NCBI GenBank assembly: GCA_947474365.1 | Contig: CANJIU010000020.1 | Location: forward strand, 48,722-112,721 | DNA: 64,000 bases | Direction of reading: 5' to 3' | From: Opitutia bacterium | GTDB lineage: Bacteria; Verrucomicrobiota; Verrucomicrobiia; Opitutales; Opitutaceae | In this document: piece by piece, positions 56,297 through 64,000 of the stretch | Position numbering within the stretch: position 1 is the stretch's first letter | How the letters are laid out: every line of letters begins with the position of its first letter | Position numbers and translations under genes: made by a program | The notes under the pieces: model-generated | What the model was told of the DNA's origin: nothing | The model's input: the letters and a program-made list of their open reading frames with translations, nothing else | The model's database searches: none

Positions 56297-59200
56297 TCAT
56301 CGGCCCAATTCGCTCAGGTAACGGATGAGGTGCGCGAGTTGCTCGTCGCCGAGCGTCGCCGTGAGTCCGTCGGGCATCACCGTGCCGCCGGTCTGAATCC
56401 GTGTGGTCTCGGAGCGGAGGAAGGTGCGGATCTCGCCGGAGGTCAGGTCACGGATGGCGACGGCGTCGGTGGTGGCGGTGTGTTTGAAACCCGCGATGAC
56501 GCTGCCATCCTTCAGCGTCGCGGTGGCGGCCTCAAAGCCTTCCTTCACGTTCAGCGCGGGCCAGACGACCTCCGTCACGATCATGTCGATCGGCAGGCCG
56601 CGGCTGAGGGCGGAGAGATCGGGGCCGATCTTGCCCCCGACGCCGTCGATGACATGGCAGGTGATGCAGCCGGTCTGTTCGTAGATCCTTCGGCCGGCGG
56701 CCGCATCGCCGCGGGCCTGGGCGTCGCGCACGATCCGGGAAATGGCGTCCGGCGTGTAGGCGGGCAGCGTGGCGTTGAGCCCGGCGAGTTTCATCAGCAG
56801 CGGGGAAAGTTTCGGATCGCTGCGGCCGATGCCGTTGAGCGACTGCAACGCGAGCAGCGCGCTGGCGGCGGGCAGGGCGTCGGGTGCGCGGAGGGCTTTT
56901 TGCAGGGCGGGGCTGCCCTCGGTGCGATTCAACATCGCGAGGAGGAAGGGCGCGGCATCCGACGCTGTCCGGGCGGTGCGGAGACGGGTGAGCGTGAATT
57001 TCGCCGCGGCGTCCGGATTGCCGGCAACGAGGGCGTCGAGCGCGGTGGCCTGCAGCGCGGCGGGCGCGGCGGAGTCCAGCACGCGGAGCAACGCGGGAGC
57101 GGCGGCCGCGCCGCCCAAATCACCGATGGCGGTGAGCGCCGCCTGGCGCAACGGGAGCGCAGCGGACTCGTCGGCGGCAAAGGCGCGGATGCGGTCGGCG
57201 AACGCGGTGATCTTCCAAACGCCGGCGAGACGCACGGCTTGGACGCGCAGCGCCGCATCGGCGCCGGTGAAGAACGGTTCGAGCAACGGCGCCGTATCCG
57301 TCGGTCGGGCACGGCGCAACGTAGGGGAGCCGGCCAGGGCGGCCAGCACGGCGGGGTCCCGGCCGCCGCGTTCGAAGAGGAAGCGCAGTTCCTCCGGACC
57401 AGCGATCGCCGCGAGGGCCTTGAGCCAGACCGCCTGACGTTTCGGATCACCCGCGTGACGCTCCGCCTGAGTGCGCATGACAGCGGCGACGTTGGCCGAA
57501 CCTACTTTCGGCGAATAGGCCACGGCCGCTCCGGAAAGGTTCTTGAGGTCATCAGGATTGTTTTCCACCCAGCCGTTTTTCAGCGCGAAGATCAGGTGCT
57601 CGTCCCGATCGAAGGCGAGCGTGCCGGCGGAGAGTGCCGGCGACCAGCGCTGGTGGGTCGCGTGCAGCGTCTTGGTGAGGGCGTGCTGATGATAGGCGTT
57701 GAAGGGTTGATCCAGGGCGCGCGCGGCGACGACCGCGGCTCGGGCCTCCGGCACGTAACTCGCGGCGACGATCGCCTCGAGACGCACCAGCGGATCAGCA
57801 TCGGCGATTTGCGGCTCCAGCAACGCGAGGGCATTGGGCAGCACACCGGCGCGCGCCCAGGTGGAGAGCGTGCGCGTGGCGTAGGCGCGGATCCGCGCAT
57901 CAGTCGAGCGCAGCAGCGACGCCAACAGCGCGGGCCGCGGCGTTTCGTGCGCTTCGTAAAGCGCGAGGGCCTGGAGGCGGCGGTAGTCGTCCTTCGGATT
58001 TTCGGCTTTGAGTCTGGCGGTCCACGCATCGAGCGCGGGGACGACGTCGCGTGAGTCACGCTCGAAAAGGAGCCGCTTGGCCTGATACTTCGCCCAACGC
58101 TCCGGTGAATCGAGTTGCTCGAACAACGCCGTTACTCCCATGACGGCGAGCGGGGCGGGTTTCACGAGGGGACGGTCCGGATACGTGATGCGCCAGATGC
58201 GGCCGTGGCCCTTGTCGCGGTCGGGGTGGCGATACGACGCCTGGTAGTGTCCGATGATCGCGTTGTACCAGTCGGCGACGTAGAGCGCGCCGTCGGGGCC
58301 GTTGCGAACCTCGACTGGGCGAAAGACGTTGTTCTTCGTCTCGATCAGGTTGGGCAGCCGCTTCGAGGAGTAGGTGCCATCGGTGTCGATCAGCTCGTGC
58401 TGCTCGAGCACGTTGCCGTAATAGCCACCGATCACGAAGCGGCCCTGCATCTCCGGGGGGAAGTGACTGCTGCCGACGATGTCCATGCCGACCTGTTTCG
58501 TCCGCGCGGTGAACAGGTTCATCGCCTCGGCATTGACCGCGAGGTCCGAGCGCACGAGACCCGGCGTGGTGAAGTACGCGCCGACGTTGGCGCCGCTCTT
58601 GTGAAACGGCTGGCCGTAGTCGGTGGTGGTGACGCCCCAGCAATTCGCGCCGGCGGAGGACCATTGGAAAAACGGATCGAGCCGGCCCGTGCGCGGGCGC
58701 AGCCGCCAGACCCCGGCGCGATTCAGCGTCTCGACCCCGTAGGGCGTTTCCACGCGCGAGTAAATGTGATGGCCCTGGGTAAACCACAGTTCGCCGCCGA
58801 AGCCCCAGCTGATGCCATTGATCATCTGGTGCGAATCGGCGGTGCCGAAACCGCCGAGCACGACGCGACGCTGGTCGGCCTTGCCATCGCCGTCGGTGTC
58901 GCGGAAATGAAGCAGCTCGGTGCCTTGTGCGACGTAGAGGCCACCGTCGCCGAGATCGATGCCGCCGGGCATAAACAGTCCCTCGACGAACTTGGTGAAC
59001 TTGTCCGCCCGTCCGTCGCCGTCGGTGTCCTCGCACACGAGCACGTAGTCATTGGCTTTTTCCCCGGGCTTGATCTGCGGATAGCTCACCGCGCACGCGA
59101 CCCAGAGGCGGCCGCGCTCGTCCCAACGCATCTGGATCGGCTTCACCACGCCGTCGGCCTCGGAGGCGAAGAGGTTCACCTTGAAGCCCGGGAGCACGGT

Positions 59201-60907
59201 GAAGGATGCCAGTTCCTCGGCGGGGGTCTGGGGCGCCGCGCTGGGAGGCTCCGCCGGAATCGGCGAACGAATCCCGATCGGCGTCGTCGGCCGGCCGGCG
59301 AGCGCGTGCCAGATGTTTTCATCGGCCTGGCGGAGGAGCGGAGCGTACTCCTTCATCTCCTCGGGAAAGATGCGCGTGGTGCCGTCGCGCCAATCTTTCG
59401 AATACGGCACGTTGGTGCGGTCGCCGGTGAGAAAGGCCCAATTCATCGGCCGCCATTGGTCAAACCACACCCGCTCCATCGTCAGGACCGCGTCGCGCAC
59501 CGTGGAGGTGTCGGCGGCGGGATTCGGCGTGAGGCCGAGTGTTGTGGTGATTTTTTCCGCGACGACGCGGTGGCCGTGCTCGTTGAGCTGAAACCCGTTG
59601 TCGGTCAGGCGGGCGTTCGTGGACGGCAACGTCCCGAGGTCGACAAACGGGGCGTTGAATTTCGCGGCGAGGGCGCGAATCGCCTCGGCATAGGCCCGCA
59701 CGTCGGCGTTGTGCGCGGTGAGATCGGGCGCGTGCGGGAGCGGAGTTTTTTCAAACGGCAGCGGCGAAACGAGCACAAGGCGCCGCCCATCAGCGGCGAA
59801 GTCCGTGAGCAATGTTTCATACGCGCGGACGAAGTCAGGCAGTTGGGCCGCGCCGCCGAGCGATTCCATCTGGCCGAATTGCGCGATGACGACCGTCGCA
59901 CCCGCGTCGGTGAGTTGCGCCCGCCAATCGCGCTGCTGCCGCCAGCTCGTCGAGCCCGTTTCCCGCTGGATCCGCAGCTCCGCCTGCCGGCGACGCTCGT
60001 CGAGGTTCTGGACATTGCCGTTGTCGCGCCAGGCTTCGAACACGGTGTCGCCCTCCCAGCCGAAGTTGCGCACGCGCACAGCGAGTTCCGGCTGCGCGGC
60101 GATGAGACGGGCCGGCAGGAAACCGTTGAAGCGCGTGCGCTCGATGTTCGATCCGCCGGCGAGGGCCACGGTGTCGTGGGGTTTGAGTGGGAAGGCCGAC
60201 GTTTTCGCCGGCGCGGGTGAAGCCGTGGACCTGAGTTCCTCGATGACGACGTCCTTGTAACGAATTTCGGTCGCACCGCTGTGAATTTGGAGGGCGATTT
60301 TTCCGGTGCGCGGGATCGCCGCGTCCTCCTCGGTATAATCGACGGTGAGGACATCGTTCACCCAAAGCCGGATACGCGCACCCTCGGCGCGGATGCGGTA
60401 CGTGTTCCATTCGCCCAGGTGAAGTTTCTTCGCGGCCTCGGCGGCAGTCAGCGCGGCGCGACGAACCGCTTGCGCGGTGGCTTCTGCCGCGGGTTTGACC
60501 GGACCCAAGCTTGGGTCGAAGACGCCGAGGAAGTTTTTCCGCCGCGATTCGTCGTAGAGAAAACCGTCGATGCCCGGCGCGAAGTCCGCCTGGTAACCGG
60601 ACACTTCGTAGTGATTCGGCACCCGCTCGCTGCGGAACTGCACGCCACCGTTGTTGGCACCGCGCTTGTAAGTCACCCGCAGATCGAAATCCCCGTAGTC
60701 GCGAGTGGTGCACAGGAAATTGTTCGTCGGCTGTTTCGCGTTAGTTTTGCCCGCGACGATCTCGCCGCGCTCGATGCGCCAAATCGTGCCAATATCGCCC
60801 TCCCACCCCGCAAACGTCCGACCGTCGAAGAGGGGGCCTGGTTCGGCGCGGACGATGCCGATGCTGGCGAGAAACAGGGCGGTAAGGAACACGGACAAGC
60901 GGGGCAT
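56297..60907 (-). CDS. DUF1080 / GDSL-like / PVC-type heme protein (1,536 aa)
   Basis: Start at ATG 60907 gives a signal peptide (LSVFLTALFLASIGIVRAEP); the frame runs to 61228 inside the sulfatase gene. Order: DUF1080 concanavalin-like domain (about 20-235, LFDGRTFAGWEGDIG), a GDSL-like hydrolase domain (about 250-430; the usual GDS box reads GGSNIER, with FGQMES and NEHGHR), a PVC membrane-bound-dehydrogenase N-terminal propeller (about 540-900, FTVLPGFKVNLFASEADG, CEDTDGDGRADKFTKFV), HEAT-like repeats (about 930-1370) and a single C-terminal heme motif CITCHVIDGVGGKIGPDL. Likely periplasmic or surface enzyme for polymer degradation with electron transfer; substrate unknown. Confidence 0.88.
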   Translation of the reverse strand: MPRLSVFLTALFLASIGIVRAEPGPLFDGRTFAGWEGDIGTIWRIERGEIVAGKTNAKQPTNNFLCTTRDYGDFDLRVTYKRGANNGGVQFRSERVPNHYEVSGYQADFAPGIDGFLYDESRRKNFLGVFDPSLGPVKPAAEATAQAVRRAALTAAEAAKKLHLGEWNTYRIRAEGARIRLWVNDVLTVDYTEEDAAIPRTGKIALQIHSGATEIRYKDVVIEELRSTASPAPAKTSAFPLKPHDTVALAGGSNIERTRFNGFLPARLIAAQPELAVRVRNFGWEGDTVFEAWRDNGNVQNLDERRRQAELRIQRETGSTSWRQQRDWRAQLTDAGATVVIAQFGQMESLGGAAQLPDFVRAYETLLTDFAADGRRLVLVSPLPFEKTPLPHAPDLTAHNADVRAYAEAIRALAAKFNAPFVDLGTLPSTNARLTDNGFQLNEHGHRVVAEKITTTLGLTPNPAADTSTVRDAVLTMERVWFDQWRPMNWAFLTGDRTNVPYSKDWRDGTTRIFPEEMKEYAPLLRQADENIWHALAGRPTTPIGIRSPIPAEPPSAAPQTPAEELASFTVLPGFKVNLFASEADGVVKPIQMRWDERGRLWVACAVSYPQIKPGEKANDYVLVCEDTDGDGRADKFTKFVEGLFMPGGIDLGDGGLYVAQGTELLHFRDTDGDGKADQRRVVLGGFGTADSHQMINGISWGFGGELWFTQGHHIYSRVETPYGVETLNRAGVWRLRPRTGRLDPFFQWSSAGANCWGVTTTDYGQPFHKSGANVGAYFTTPGLVRSDLAVNAEAMNLFTARTKQVGMDIVGSSHFPPEMQGRFVIGGYYGNVLEQHELIDTDGTYSSKRLPNLIETKNNVFRPVEVRNGPDGALYVADWYNAIIGHYQASYRHPDRDKGHGRIWRITYPDRPLVKPAPLAVMGVTALFEQLDSPERWAKYQAKRLLFERDSRDVVPALDAWTARLKAENPKDDYRRLQALALYEAHETPRPALLASLLRSTDARIRAYATRTLSTWARAGVLPNALALLEPQIADADPLVRLEAIVAASYVPEARAAVVAARALDQPFNAYHQHALTKTLHATHQRWSPALSAGTLAFDRDEHLIFALKNGWVENNPDDLKNLSGAAVAYSPKVGSANVAAVMRTQAERHAGDPKRQAVWLKALAAIAGPEELRFLFERGGRDPAVLAALAGSPTLRRARPTDTAPLLEPFFTGADAALRVQAVRLAGVWKITAFADRIRAFAADESAALPLRQAALTAIGDLGGAAAAPALLRVLDSAAPAALQATALDALVAGNPDAAAKFTLTRLRTARTASDAAPFLLAMLNRTEGSPALQKALRAPDALPAASALLALQSLNGIGRSDPKLSPLLMKLAGLNATLPAYTPDAISRIVRDAQARGDAAAGRRIYEQTGCITCHVIDGVGGKIGPDLSALSRGLPIDMIVTEVVWPALNVKEGFEAATATLKDGSVIAGFKHTATTDAVAIRDLTSGEIRTFLRSETTRIQTGGTVMPDGLTATLGDEQLAHLIRYLSELGR

Positions 60908-61040
60908 GGTGCAATGGAAGAACGGAAAATGTGATTCGGTCGAGTCGTTCGTCGCTTCAGGGCCAATTCGCGCAGAGAAACCGTGGCGCACGAACGAACT
61001 GCCCCGGATGTGCCGTCGCTTGTCTCGCCCGCGCAACGGG

Positions 61041-62498
61041 TCAGCGAACGCGGGGCGGGGACGCGAGCCACCCGCCCGGCTGCGGCGGCGCGGACGCGCT
61101 CGTTTCCGCATGCCACGCCTGCAAGCGCCGATGCATTTCGGCGGCCCGCGCCGGCTGGCTCGCGGCCAAGTTGGACTTTTCCGATGGATCGTCTGACAAT
61201 TGAAACAGCTCCAACTTCGGGTTTTCAAACGTGCCTGGCGCCGCCCCGGGATGTTGGACGACCAGTTTCCACGGACCCTCGCGCATCGCCTCGGAACGAA
61301 CTCCGTTGTTGCTGAGATCGGCCCAAAACAATTGTCGCTCGCGGAGCGGTTTTCCGTCGACCAACACCGGCGTCAAATCGACGCCGTCCAAGGGCCGGGT
61401 CGGCGCCGGTTTCGCGCGGGCCGCAGCGAGCAGGGTTGGCATCACGTCCAGCGTGATCGCCGGAACGGCGCTCTCCGTACCCGGCCGGATGTGACCGGGC
61501 CAACGGGCGATAAACGGGACCTTGTGGCCGCCCTCGTAGACCGAACCCTTGTTGCCGCGCCATCTCGGATTGCCGCTCGGCGCTTCCGGCGTCGGACCGT
61601 TGTCCGCGAAGAAAAGAATCAGGGTGTTCTGGTCGATGCCGTGCCTTTGCAGCGCCTGGAGGATTTGCCCGACCCCTTCGTCGATCGGCAGCAGCATGCC
61701 GCGAAATTTTTCGATGCGCTCCTGATTGTTGGCCGGCATGCGGCGTTTCCACTCCTGTTCCGTCCGCTGCACCGGGTCGCCCCGCACCTGCACCGGATTA
61801 TGAATCGCGAGATGAGGGACATAGAGGCAGAACGGATGGTCGTGATGCCGGTCGATGAACTCCACCGCATACCGGTTGATCAAATCGGTGGCGTAGCCCT
61901 CCTCCGGGGAGTTGACGCGACCGTGCCACCAATCGTGCTTCATGTGGTCGCCGACATGGCTGACGAAATCGATGTTACCGCTGTGATAGCCGATGAACTC
62001 GTCGAAACCGTGGTTCTGCGGGTGATAGTCCTCCGAGTTCTGGGGATAGCCGAGATGCCACTTGCCGATGATGCCCGTGGCGTAGCCGACGGTCTTCAAC
62101 TGTTCCGCAAACGTGACCTCACTTTTTTGCAGGCCCCGGCGATGCTCGGCGTGCGTGCTCACGGGGTGGATGACGGCTTCGATGCCCGCGCGCTGTTGAT
62201 AGCGGCCGGTCATCAACCCGGCCCGGGTGGGTGAACAGACGGCACCCGACGAGTGAAAGTCCGTGAGCCGCATGCCCTCGGCGGCGAGTCGGTCGATGTG
62301 CGGGGTCTTGAAGTAGGGGTTGCCGAAACAGCTGACGCCCGCATGGCCCATGTCGTCGACTAAGATGATCACGAAGTTCGGCGGCGCGGACGTGGGCGCG
62401 GTTCCCGCCACGGCAACCGAAAGGAGAAGCGTCAGAAGCAGCGGAGCCGCGAGAATGGGGAGCGAAATCCGCAGGGTGCGACGAACGGGGGGGCTCAT
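61041..62498 (-). CDS. Formylglycine-dependent sulfatase, exported
   Basis: 485 aa with a signal peptide (ILAAPLLLTLLLSVAVAGTA). Metal ligands D48/D49 (ILVDDMGHAG), formylglycine site C88-S-P-T-R, G-K146-W-H148 (IIGKWHLGY) and the late FADNGPTPEAPSGNPRWRGNKGS are those of type I sulfatases (arylsulfatase A/GalNAc-6-sulfatase branch). The Cys must be oxidised to formylglycine by a sulfatase-modifying enzyme, not seen in this window. Expected role: removal of sulfate esters from glycans outside the cytoplasm. Flanked on the same strand by the DUF1080 fusion and the FAD enzyme (44-base gap). Confidence 0.93.
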   Translation of the reverse strand: MSPPVRRTLRISLPILAAPLLLTLLLSVAVAGTAPTSAPPNFVIILVDDMGHAGVSCFGNPYFKTPHIDRLAAEGMRLTDFHSSGAVCSPTRAGLMTGRYQQRAGIEAVIHPVSTHAEHRRGLQKSEVTFAEQLKTVGYATGIIGKWHLGYPQNSEDYHPQNHGFDEFIGYHSGNIDFVSHVGDHMKHDWWHGRVNSPEEGYATDLINRYAVEFIDRHHDHPFCLYVPHLAIHNPVQVRGDPVQRTEQEWKRRMPANNQERIEKFRGMLLPIDEGVGQILQALQRHGIDQNTLILFFADNGPTPEAPSGNPRWRGNKGSVYEGGHKVPFIARWPGHIRPGTESAVPAITLDVMPTLLAAARAKPAPTRPLDGVDLTPVLVDGKPLRERQLFWADLSNNGVRSEAMREGPWKLVVQHPGAAPGTFENPKLELFQLSDDPSEKSNLAASQPARAAEMHRRLQAWHAETSASAPPQPGGWLASPPRVR

Positions 62499-62542
62499 GA
62501 GAAGTTCGTACTATCGTCGCGCGCCGCCCGCGGCCGCGGCGT

Positions 62543-63883
62543 CTAAACGGTTTTCGGGATGATCGCGCCGTGCCGGCTCAACTCGCGCCGGATGTCACCG
62601 AGGGCGACCTTCAAGGGCGTGGTGCCCGTGCGCGCCGCGAGGGCGGCGGTGACGCCGGCGGCCTGGCCCATCGCCATGCATGAGGCCTGCACGCGCAGCG
62701 CCGAGTTTGCCAGTTGGTCGCTGCTGAGGCAGCGGCCGGCGACCATGAGGTTCTTGCTGTTCTTCGGGATCAGCGCGCCCAGTGGAATCGTCGGCACGAT
62801 GCCCTCGTCCAGATGCTTCGGCTTCACGCCGCCCTCGTAGTGCAGGTCGATCGGGTAAAAGGAATGGGCCACCGCATCCGAGAACACGCGGCCGGACGTG
62901 TAATCGCCGTGGGTAACCGTGGTCTCGCCCTCGATGCGAAACGTCTCGCGGATGCCCGCCTCGGTTTGCAGCCGCTCGATGTTCATCAGGGCGAACGCGG
63001 GCTCCTGCTTGAGAAACCGCATCACCCGCAGCAGCGCCTGCCGGCCGCGAATGTTCGTCTCGGTGTGCGTCTCGGACGTCGACGAGTCGGCGCCGGGAAT
63101 GTGGTTCCCGCTTTCGCCGCCCTTGCCTAGAAAGCCCGCGATGGTCCCGTTAATGTCGGTCGGCTGCAGCGCGCCCGACTTCCGGGCGGCGGTCAGTTTC
63201 GCCTGCAGCGCGTTTAGGTCGGTCGTCGCCAGATCGTAGCCGCCGAGCCGATAGATCAGGGTGCCGGGTTGCCGCGTTTTCTCGCGCTGGCGCGGCAGCC
63301 CGGCCAGGCCGATCACCGACGCGTTGCCGGTGCTGTCGATCACTTGTTTCGCCACCACGTCGACGCTCGTGCCCTTGCCGGCCAGCCGCACGCGCCAGCC
63401 GCCCGGCGTCGCTGTGACCATCTGGGGAAACTCGTAGTAGCGGAGCTGGACACCGGCTTTCACGCAGGCCTCCTCGGCAAGTGCCGCGTAGAGTGCGCCA
63501 CAGATGCGGACCTGATGCCGCCAGTGCTGGGTCCCGGTTGGTTTGGAAAAATCCGGCAGATCGTCGCTATTCAGTTTCACCGCCGCTGTGACGAGTTCCC
63601 AGCCGATGCCGGCGATGACCTGTTTGCCCCAGGCGTGAAACAGACCGGGAAAATCGACGCCCGCCGTCGTTGTGGTTCCGCCGAGCTGGCTGCCCGATTC
63701 GACGAGGAGGGTGCGCGCGCCCAGCCGGCCCGCCTGCACGGCCGCGATGGTGCCCGCCGTACCGCCGCCGATGATGAGCACGTCGGCCTCGATGGTACGG
63801 AGGCCCGGGGGAGAGTCCGCGCCTGGCAAGACGGTGGTGGCGGACACGGCGCCGAGGCTGGAGATAAAGGTGCGGCGTTTCAT
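62543..63883 (-). CDS. FAD-dependent oxidoreductase, exported
   Basis: 446 aa. An Arg-pair start (MKRRTFISSLGAVSATTVLP) suggests Tat-dependent export. The FAD-binding Rossmann motif is VLIIGGGTAGTIAAVQAGRL (about 35-54), followed by LLVESGSQLGGTTTTAGVDF, DSTGNASVIGLAGL, and near the C-terminus NLMVAGRCLSSDQLANSALR and MGQAAGVTAALAA. This matches FAD_oxidored-family proteins widespread next to sulfatases and glycosidases in this phylum. The substrate is unknown; oxidation of a sugar or polyol is possible. It heads the minus-strand run into the sulfatase gene. Confidence 0.88.
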   Translation of the reverse strand: MKRRTFISSLGAVSATTVLPGADSPPGLRTIEADVLIIGGGTAGTIAAVQAGRLGARTLLVESGSQLGGTTTTAGVDFPGLFHAWGKQVIAGIGWELVTAAVKLNSDDLPDFSKPTGTQHWRHQVRICGALYAALAEEACVKAGVQLRYYEFPQMVTATPGGWRVRLAGKGTSVDVVAKQVIDSTGNASVIGLAGLPRQREKTRQPGTLIYRLGGYDLATTDLNALQAKLTAARKSGALQPTDINGTIAGFLGKGGESGNHIPGADSSTSETHTETNIRGRQALLRVMRFLKQEPAFALMNIERLQTEAGIRETFRIEGETTVTHGDYTSGRVFSDAVAHSFYPIDLHYEGGVKPKHLDEGIVPTIPLGALIPKNSKNLMVAGRCLSSDQLANSALRVQASCMAMGQAAGVTAALAARTGTTPLKVALGDIRRELSRHGAIIPKTV

Positions 63884-64000
63884 GATGAAGGGGATTCGAG
63901 TTTCTCAGCGTGCAAGGATACGGCGACACACCGTCGTCATAAGATCGGGTCTATTTCGTAGCGGAGAGCGCCAGCGAGTGGACGCGTTAGAGCACCACAC

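Noticed and set aside
58115..60220. 701-residue plus-strand frame opposite the DUF1080-heme giant
   Set aside because: Shadow frame without domain features.

Overview
This high-GC window looks like the chromosome of a member of the Verrucomicrobiota, probably close to Opitutaceae. The evidence is family content: two pairs of planctomycete-type cytochrome (DUF1592) and Tat-exported DUF1552 proteins, three about 1,000-residue TonB-dependent receptors sharing the plug-side signature SEREGNAKA, a giant DUF1080/GDSL/PVC-heme protein, a formylglycine sulfatase, and membrane-TPR proteins of the TMTC type. No rRNA, tRNA or CRISPR array was seen. The genus assignment is inference.

Layout. 1-2.9 kb: unknown protein, J-domain protein and DUF2293 protein. 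3-9.3 kb: exported GH2 glycosidase and the first DUF1592/DUF1552 pair, all on minus. 9.3-12.4 kb: a compact plus-strand operon of DUF350, a YgiB/YjfM-like small protein, a glutathionylspermidine-synthase-like ATP-grasp ligase and a doubled DUF4178 protein; this resembles the enterobacterial yjfLMC arrangement. 12.4-25.6 kb: a minus-strand series with the second DUF1592/DUF1552 pair, two tandemly duplicated TonB receptors and a membrane-TPR protein. 25.6-32.4 kb: unknown cytosolic and membrane proteins, two RNA 2'-O-methyltransferases (TrmH/SpoU type and RlmM type), a second membrane-TPR protein and a family 2 glycosyltransferase. 32.5-41.3 kb: a third TonB receptor, an SDR, a BON lipoprotein, an enolase-superfamily epimerase, and an AraC regulator divergent from a fucose-isomerase-like enzyme. 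41.5-46.5 kb: a secreted protein combining a zinc-metallopeptidase signature, a beta-sandwich and a transglutaminase-like triad, then an NHL-repeat secreted protein.

46.5-56.3 kb is an accessory island. It holds visibly less GC-rich genes (unknown protein, trypsin-like protease, sigma-region-4-like protein), three near-identical 119-bp inverted-repeat elements, and a nested mobile structure. In that structure a two-gene DDE insertion sequence is split, exactly at a catalytic TDNG codon, by a 3.5-kb element carrying three overlapping tyrosine recombinase genes between about 82-bp inverted repeats. This matches the 'recombinase in trio' (RIT) class. The tail of the same transposase is then cut off by one of the 119-bp repeats.

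56.3-63.9 kb returns to the core style: a DUF1080/GDSL/PVC-heme giant, a sulfatase and a FAD-dependent oxidoreductase, all on minus, which look like exported machinery for processing (sulfated) glycans or other organic matter. The best candidates for novelty are the nested RIT insertion with its palindromic end, the ATP-grasp/DUF350/DUF4178 operon, the metallopeptidase-transglutaminase fusion and the sigma-like island protein.
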